From positions 1,240,001-1,304,000 of the forward strand of contig JAZARR010000105.1 of assembly GCA_037389465.1 (NCBI GenBank): a stretch of 64,000 nt of DNA. Direction: 5' to 3'. Under the pieces are notes generated by a model. The model saw only the letters and a list, made by a program, of their open reading frames with translations. It made no database searches and was not told where the DNA came from. Of this stretch, positions 56,084 through 64,000 are shown one piece after another. The position numbers and the translations under genes are program-made. Origin of the DNA: Baylisascaris procyonis. Lineage: Eukaryota; Nematoda; Chromadorea; Rhabditida; Ascarididae. The stretch's first letter is position 1. Each line of letters starts with the position of its first letter.

Positions 56084-57436
56084 TCGCAACCCCCGAAAAC
56101 ATTTTTACACCCCGGCCCCATTGACGAGCATAGAGCCTAGAGCTAGCTAGAGCTTAGCTGCCCACCACATTGTTGCGTTCTCTATTGGCCTCACTCATTG
56201 CTTCTAGCATTCCTTTCGAAACGGATACACATTTCTCAATGATTTGATGTTTTATTCATATTTTTGTACTATAATTTATAAATTACAATTGTATAGAAAA
56301 TATATTTAAATTTATGAACAACATAAATAGTTGGTATACGTTATAAGTGGATGCTACTGAGTTGTGATCTCGTATCTTGCAAACTATAAGGCATTCATAC
56401 TATCACTACCGTGATCTAGTCGATATCCTAAGCGCTACTTTTGTTTTAGCGTTCATTATTAGTCAATATGTCAACCGGAAAAAAAAGTTTATAGTTAGAG
56501 TTGTAATTATCAGTTCTTTTATATTATTTGCAAGTAATAAAATTACAAATTGTTCATAGAATTACTTTTTTTTGCAAATTATCGAAAAATTAGTCAAGTA
56601 AAATTAGTCAAATTTTTAAAAAAGTTCGCTAGAAAAAAATTGTACTCGCGAATACTTAGCAAAAAAAAGACCCATTATCTCATTGGAGTTGTTGTTTTTT
56701 TCGAGAAGACAATCGTTTATTTTTTTCCGACTTGTACTCTAATTTTTCACTTGTTACGAATTGTTATGAAGATTTTTTCTCATTTAGGGTTTAAAAAAAA
56801 TTTCACAGTATTTATGAAATTATTTTTGAAATTTAAAAAAAAAGGATAAAATTTCCGAAAGCCTGAAAATGGAATATATTTGCAATATAAAACAGGCTCC
56901 ATTTTAAAGAAAATTTTTTATTACGATTAATTTGCATATTAAATATACAGCAAGAGCAAGCAAATACCTTATATAGCGTTGGAAAATATCCTTTAGTCTT
57001 CTATCGCCTTAAGTTGCCTCTATAAAAACAAAAACAAAAAAAAAAAGAATGGAAGAATTGATTTGTACAAAAAGAGGAGGTTAATATTACGCAAAGGTTA
57101 TCGGCAGAGAAATGCATATTATTTGGTGGAGAATTTTTTGCTTGAAGAGTGGAAAATTATGAAAGATCGAGAAGCTTTCTTTTTTTTTCTTCTTCTTCTT
57201 TGCAGAAGACTTTCAAATTTGTTAGCTTAAGCTGTTTGAAGCAGCAGACGAGCAGATTGTATAGAAGAAGCGTTCTAAAAAAAAATGAGCGAACGAAAAA
57301 AAAAGACAGACACACTCTTAGAGTAAAATATTTTAGCGATAAAGCATACTTTATTCAACGCTTATCTTATCAGTGTTGATATCCGACATTTTTATGAGCT
57401 TTTAATCAATGCATTCACCTTGTTTTTTGTTTTTTC

Positions 57437-57438
<2 letters not shown>

Positions 57439-57476
<38 letters not shown>
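57439..57476. repeat. (TTA)n microsatellite
   Basis: About 12-13 TTA triplets followed by a T-rich stretch. A shorter (TTA)n run occurs at 21380-21399. Confidence 0.93.
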
Positions 57477-59052
57477 TTTATTTATTTATTTTTTTTTTTT
57501 TTTGCTCATTTAAAACCTTATAATGTTTGTTGACTTATAATGAAAGGTGATCGCAATTCGTTAGGTTGTTTATTACAGATAAATTTGAATATAGACCTTT
57601 TATTTAGGCATCTTCCTTTCTTTTTTCGCATTCATATGGACTATATCTCATCATTGCGCATAATCTTATAAGTTTCCTTCTACATATTTCCCAATGTTGC
57701 ATTATTGTTACATACTAATTTCATGAAATGATTTTCATTACGTGACTCTAAATTAAACGCTTATTTAAGTATAAAATTCATTGTTCAAACTATACTATAT
57801 TGTGCGATAATTAGAAGATTATGGTAAAACGAATGTTTTTCTATGAAACGAATCCAGGATTATTTCGGATCAAAAAATTCGTTATCATATAGTAGCGAAA
57901 TCGATTTATCTTATAAATTTTATGGCGCTTTTAAGGGTCACTTACTTATACAATAAGTTTAGAAAAAATAGTCGAATTAATTTCGAAACGGATGCAGTTA
58001 ATTTGTAGTAACCGAAAAAAAAAATTTAGAAATTGGTGATATATGCACGAAAATGGACTTATTTCGCTAGTTAAACAAGTGCTATTAATATAATCTTGGT
58101 AGTCCAACTCTTTGAGTTACTGCGACAACGTTGAATTTTTTCCACTTATTATGATCCCCTCAGTTCATTATTTGACCGCTTTTAGCAACCTATATTATAC
58201 TCATGTATGATACTGTATAGTAAAGCATACTGTACAGTAGTATGCTGTATTTTCTGTAAACTATACTGTACTCTAGTTTACCGTACTATACTATACTATA
58301 CATTATAATTGTACTGTACTGCAGTATATCACGCTATAAATTAAACTATATCTTTCCGTGCTATACTAAAAATTTTCCCGAAATTTTTTCATTTTTTTCT
58401 CGAAAATTTTCCCGAAATTTTCTCATTTCCCAAACTCTTTTCCCACTATCTGATCAATCAAGGCCAATATGGGTAGGCAATAGTATTTAGCATCATCGAA
58501 AGCAGTCCACCTTAATAGGCATTTCCTTCTATTGTTTAATGATGTGATTATTGAGTTAAGATGGCTACGATGCTTAATTTTACCTCTTTTTACTAGTATT
58601 CCTTCAGTTAATTTTTCCAATAATACTCTTCTTATCCCGTGATATTGATAAAAGGAATCTATTTCCTAATATTTTTCAATCAAATGAATATGAAATCCAA
58701 AGTTATATACTCCAATAAGAGAAATGCGATAATGAAATAAGCTATTAGATGAGGAAACGAAGCGAAGATGAACGAGTAAGAAAGAGGAACGAAGTGAGAT
58801 ATTGGTGGAGAATGGTGAAAGATTATAGTAAACTGTTTTTCTTCTACACGAACAAATAAAAGCGTCGAACAGCAATCGTTTGCGTCCGTTGTGTCCGTAA
58901 TGCTCGTCGACGAAGCGATCAAGCTGATTGTATTGTCCGGGGGATGTGCGCTGATTGCGCCTATTTGAGCATGTCGCTCTTCCGTTCCATTGCAATGCCG
59001 CCAGCACTATTTCTCATTGATCCTATACACGTTTATAAAAATATAAAAATTT

Positions 59053-59204
<152 letters not shown>

Positions 59205-60967
59205 CTCAACCAGATATGGGATGCGATGTGGACAAAGAGGTATATAATAAATTTGCTTTGTGATTATATGTGATCAGGTCGAGTGATTATATATGTTTAT
59301 TTTTAAGCACTATCACTGGTTTACTAACCTAACGATATTTCTTGGGTAATTTTCGTTCCAATGATAGCCTTTAACCTTATTGTCTTTATTCGTGGTCTAT
59401 TATTGATGTTTGTTTTGGCATGTAATGTTTAATTTTTGCCACTTTTTTGAAACTTTGCAATGATTTTCGCCATTTTCACTGCAGTAATGGGAGGGATGAA
59501 GATGGCGGCCCAGAAATTATCGCGACTTCTGTTAAGTTTTGGATAGTTGCCATTTCGGCGCTAATGTTCGATGAGAACCTGCTGGCATCAGTTGTGCGCT
59601 TTTATGAGAGGGACATTTTTTTTCGCCGTGGCTGGAGAGAATTTTCCAGCAAAATTTTATGCGCTTTCAACGATCCCAATCGATAAAAACGCAGCCCGAC
59701 AAAATTGGGCTTTGAAGGTGCTTTCGACTTCAGTTACAATATTCGTGGGTGGTCGTGGAGGTCAGAAATGGGGCCATTTGTTGAGTGGGATGAAGGGGTA
59801 AATGTGATAGCCGGGAAATGTTGAATGTGATGGGTAAGTTGAAAGTGAGTACCAATTATAAACAAGTAGTAGTAATTCCTGAAAAGAACTCTTATAGCAT
59901 TTGTAATGTAGTTCGCAAATTAATTGGCTGCATCAGTGCTCGAAAAAAAAAAAAGATGAAATACTACCGTAATAAAGTGTCTTCAAACGACCAACCGGTT
60001 GCAAAAAGTCGTCAGCGATATAATTCTCTTTTTTTTTTTTGCGCTCGCCCGGCTGTTCAGTAATACTTGCTTAGACGAATTTGACTCATTTTTAAGTCTC
60101 TATTATCCTTTTCAAAGATAATCTGAATTGAAGCAGCGTTCCGATGTGATCTTCAAATGCATATTATGTGGAGTGAATTTTATTGTATGGAGAGATGTGT
60201 AATGCAGTCTTAATTTTACGCACCGATGTGATATGCATAATAAACGCTTGCAAAGAATGCGAAAAGTGTTCAAAAACGAAAGATTACGGAAATAAGTTTC
60301 GCAATTTTACAATTGGTTTTGCAAAAAAAAAAAAAAAAAAAAAAACAATGAAAGCACATGGTTGTACGTTTAGAGCTTTTATTTGAGCAGATCTAATAGT
60401 CGTCTTTTTCTTTTTTCTCTTGTTTGAATGCTTATCGCATCATCAACTTGCTTGTCAAAAGTGTATACGGTAGATGATTGCCGTATTGTTTGGTGTCAGC
60501 TGTGCTTCTAATGCCCGTGGGTGTGTGTTCTCACAATCGATGCATCCAAGCTATGTTATTTTCTTTTCAAGTGGGCGCACTTCATTTTGAATAGTTTTTC
60601 TTCTTTTTTTTTTTTGCCTCAATCAATGCTCAACATTCTTCTTGCTTCAAGTAAATCTTACGATATCATTGCCCATCGACTAATTTTATGTGCTTAGAAA
60701 GTGATAATCGAATTTTAATCATTTATTTATCCGGTACTCGAATTGTTTTATCGCTTCTTTAGAACACTATTCGAGGTATTTAAGCAATGGACATTTACTT
60801 TCACAGGCGATATTAACAGGTGGCATTTTGTCATTGAATGATTCGTTTTCGTAAATATGCTGCATGCAAATTGATAAGTGCAATTCCAGCTCTGCAAGCT
60901 AAAATTTCAGTTATTTGTAGAGACGGAATGGGACAACGAAAGGGAGAGTTATGAAATATATTGCGAC

Positions 60968-61033
60968 ACTTAGATGATAAGGTGATAAGCAGTTAGTTGA
61001 ACTTAGATGATAAGATGATAAGCAATTAGTTGA
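60968..61033. repeat. 33-bp tandem duplication
   Basis: Copies at 60968-61000 and 61001-61033 differ by two bases. The unit contains GATGATAAG and TTAGTTGA. Confidence 0.9.
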
Positions 61034-62596
61034 AATTTCTTTTTGAGAATATTATTATGATTTTATTTCGTACAGAGTCGACATTTTGCACAGTCTAATA
61101 TCCTTATTGTTCAAATATAAACATCGGCAATTCATGCAACCCAATTCATCCCTCCTAGCGCATTGTTTATTCGTACAGATAAGTGAATTGAGCGTAAACC
61201 GTTGCAAAGAGGCGGAAAATCTTATAAAGGTGGATATTTTCTAGATATTTTTACCTCTTGATATCTAGATAGGTGAAATAGTTGGCATCTTTGCAGTGAT
61301 AAATTCGATCACTTATATAGCTTTCCTTTTTTTTTTATTTCCTGCAAAAAAAAAAAACGCAGCATGTAACACCAAGTTTTGCGCATATTTTAGCGCTTGT
61401 TTATTTGCCTGACAGTTGTGATTGTCCAAATGTTGTTGGCCCAATTTGACTAAGGAATTTGAAAAATATGATTTGAATCGCTAGATTCATAGCCGATTTT
61501 ATTTACAATGAATTGTTTTTGTTTATGAGTTATTAAGTATTCAAAAGTGTTATGAATTTTGCAGGCGATTCTTTTTTTTTGTTTTTGTTTTTGTTTTTGT
61601 TTTTATTTTAGAGCTGGCTGAATTAGGCTAAAACGAGCTTTGTTGAGGATTCGTTAATGTAATTGGCGATTTTGAAAGTGCATTAGGAGTGATTGTTGGA
61701 TTATTGCTTTGCATACTTTGAATATATCTAATCGGAAGAATAGTAAACGTATATATTGTGTCAATCTTTTTTGGCAAATATGCGCAAATATTTTCTGACA
61801 CATATTTTAATGAAATATTAATGGACTTTTAGCTAATGATATGTTATCGGACGAGCATATAGAATCCATTCGCTATTTCAATCTTTTGCATGTTTTAAAT
61901 TTTTTTTTTTTTTTTTTTTTTTTTAATAGCGATTTTACACTTCAAATGGTTTCGCATAGTTGTCACTCATATGAAACGTTTACTTTTTCCTGTCGTAAAA
62001 AAAAAAAAATGCGAATTTCGCTTCTGCTTTGTATCTTCGTTCATTGATAGTCTACGTTGGCCTCGTTTATTAGAGATAGTCTAATAATCCTCAAAATTAT
62101 GCGACTCTAATAAATCGAAGTTATGGTGATGAGCAATGTTGGCAAGGATAATATACTTGATAATTGAAAACGTCTGCAAATTCGCTGCGGTATAGTAACC
62201 AATTTATAAAATTACATTAAGGTACCAGCAATCATTGAACAGATTATGAGCGTCTCTATATGAAGTGAATTTAATCAATTACGTGAAAAAATCCCATTGA
62301 GAGCTTTTAGAGATCTTCTATAGAAATAATGATGGGGTTTGCTACTTCATTTGGACGTTTAATTAGAATTTTTCGTATATAAAAATGTTGAGGTAAAATT
62401 GACAAGAAAAGATTAACACTTTCACCTTATCATTATTAGAATGTTTGATCATCTTGTATGATCGTTTGCAGCTAAAAGTCGGATGTGATAACCCTTAAGC
62501 TATAAACGTATAAATAAAGCTTACCTGTTGAGGTATGATTTAGTGGGTTCTTTCTTGTTCTTTACTAAATTTTTTGTTCTGTTAAGCTGTCTTTTT

Positions 62597-62658
62597 GCCG
62601 TTCGTTTTCCCCTTAAATCGCCGTTCGTTTTATATGCCGTTCGTTTTCCCCTTAAATC
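62597..62658. repeat. Short tandem array abutting duplication copy 2
   Basis: GCCGTTCGTTTTCCCC followed by TTAAATC occurs twice (62597-62619 and 62636-62658), separated by a truncated copy. The array ends 8 bp before the left edge of duplication copy 2 and is absent at copy 1. Confidence 0.85.
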
Positions 62659-62665
62659 TGTTGTA

Positions 62666-63154
62666 AACTCGTAAATATGCAACTCTGATTGCATAATAAG
62701 ATTGAGTTGCACACAGCACATAGCCGAACCGACTTGTTCAATAGATTTTTGTCATTTTCTCTGCAGTTGACGAGATATGCGTCATAGATTTTCCGTTGTT
62801 CATTTTTGGATAGTCGATATCGCTCCTAAATGAACGTCAAACAATTAAATAGCTATTTTGGTGATGTTATATGCAATATTATTTTAAGACAATAGACGAA
62901 ATATTTGTTTTGGAAAAAGGGGATGAACGTTGCATCCATTGCTGTATGCCAACTCTCATCGAATAAGCAAGCGATTTCATGTAATTATAGGAGATAATGA
63001 TTGTTTTGAGTAATTTAGTGATGATTTCAAGTGGACTTTGTTGTTTTATTACTCATTTTTGAACAGCCGAATTGCAAATGCTCATTGATACGGAAGTATC
63101 TGAAGGAGATAACATCTGCAAACTCAAAAATTTCGGCATTCTTTTCTGATAATA
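62666..63154 (+). repeat. Spaced duplication, copy 2
   Basis: Same orientation as the copy at 46256-46744, offset by exactly 16410 bp across the gap-free block. Beyond 63154 similarity continues in pieces to about 63330, with this copy about 40 bp shorter. Confidence 0.9.
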
Positions 63155-63429
63155 GCACGCTTTCATGAATTCCTGTAATGTTGAAGATTTCACTCTAACA
63201 ATGCGAAAAATGATCTCCACTAGCTTATTATTGAATCTCAAATTATACGAATGCTTAACTATAGGACTTTAAGGAATAAAGTGGGACACTGATGGGGAGG
63301 GAAGATGGCATTCATATGTATCTGCATATTTCCGGTATCGCCACCTCGTGAACAACTGCTGCTAGGTTCGTGATCTATAGCAGTTTTATCTACACGTTTG
63401 CGCGAAATTGGTGGAGTACTAGAAGTTGC

Positions 63430-63850
63430 TAGTCGGATTTAATATTTGTGGAATAGATGTTAGATGTTATCGTAGAGCAAATTATTGATTGATTAGGTTA
63501 TTGACACCGATTAGATTACTAGTGGTATTGATTGCTTCCAGAAGGAATGTTGAAAAGATTTATTAGTACCGGAATAGATCATTACCGGAGTAGCTTGTTA
63601 CTGAAATAGATTACCGGTGGAATAGATTGCTGATGGTATAGATTAGACTGCAATAGGTTACGGATCAGATAATTTATTACGGTAATAAATTAGTGGCGCG
63701 ATAACTCGATAGTGGGGCAAACAGTTGATAGATTAGTGGTACCAGTGTGATAATGCGATTTTTAGCTGGAATAGGTTATTTTTTAATAGTCGATAATTTG
63801 GGTAGAAGGTTATTAGTAAGGTAGATCATTGGTGAGAAAGTTTATCGATG
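63430..63850. repeat. Degenerate short tandem repeat region
   Basis: Words like GGAATAGATTACCGG and ATAGATTACTGGT recur at irregular 15-25 bp intervals. The array is old and diverged. Confidence 0.6.
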
Positions 63851-63943
63851 TGGGGTACTAGGATTTAGGTGAGGATGATCTGTTGAATATCTATGAACGA
63901 TTGCATCAAGGCGATTTGCGATTCTATAACGTTTCCAAATTTT

Positions 63944-64000
63944 CGTTCGACTCAGAATCCATTGATTCGATTCAGAATCCATTGATTCGATTCAGGATCC
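63944..64000. repeat. 20-bp tandem repeat running off the window
   Basis: ATTGATTCGATTCAGAATCC lies at 63961-63980 and, with one change, at 63981-64000. A partial copy precedes them. The array probably continues past the edge. Confidence 0.85.

Noticed and set aside
58666..59007. 113-codon minus-strand frame containing QYNQLDRFVDEHYGHNGRKR
   Set aside because: The second half is hydrophobic AT-rich read-through and there is no ATG start, convincing splice site or known domain; kept only as a weak possibility.
59447..59801. Overlapping open frames in a GC-richer patch, one with a mitochondrial-looking start (MAAQKLSRLL)
   Set aside because: That start meets a TAG after 14 codons and the other frames show no family motif or clear exon pair.

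Overview
This window is eukaryotic and almost certainly comes from a nematode. It is AT-rich (roughly one third GC by eye) and gene-poor. Introns are long and full of poly(T)/poly(A) tracts, (TA)n and (CA)n microsatellites. Every confirmed intron ends in a short worm-like acceptor (TTTCAG, TTGCAG, CTTCAG, TTTTAG), and one acceptor lies 12 nt upstream of a start codon, as expected for spliced-leader trans-splicing. The first residues of the Rab11 encoded here, MGSRDDEYDYLFK, match Caenorhabditis RAB-11.1. I cannot name the genus. No prokaryotic operon, CRISPR array, rRNA or credible tRNA is present.

Two genes can be reconstructed end to end, both on the + strand. The first (1812-7160) is a five-exon Rab11 GTPase gene encoding 214 aa; its third intron is of the rare GC-AG type. 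The second (22455-40333) is a four-exon gene spread over 18 kb, with introns of 5.5, 9.5 and 2.3 kb. It encodes a small protein of about 175 aa with a signal peptide, a cysteine-rich ectodomain, one membrane span and a short aromatic-rich cytoplasmic tail. I do not recognise its family; all splice phases close perfectly and a polyadenylation signal follows.

Region by region: 1-1800 is the upstream flank of rab-11. 7.2-22 kb is mostly non-coding, with a strong hairpin (8971-8998), a possible exon (9272-9499), a possible minus-strand exon (12118-12205) and several tandem repeats. 21.5-22.45 kb is a GC-richer block leading into gene 2. 22.4-40.3 kb is gene 2, including a possible phase-neutral cassette exon (35361-35480) and a GC-richer island of uncertain coding status (36238-36570). 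40.8-64 kb is largely intergenic or very long intron. It holds two tentative + strand exons (47570-47677, 50368-50397), a 15-bp minisatellite of about 730 bp, and a 98% identical direct duplication whose copies lie 16.4 kb apart (46256-46744 and 62666-63154).

The two confirmed genes show no evident functional link: one is a general membrane-recycling GTPase, the other an orphan surface or secretory-pathway membrane protein. I found no clearly new multi-gene system. The most notable points are the orphan membrane gene, its possible cassette exon, the GC-AG intron, the spaced duplication and the strand-biased G-runs.
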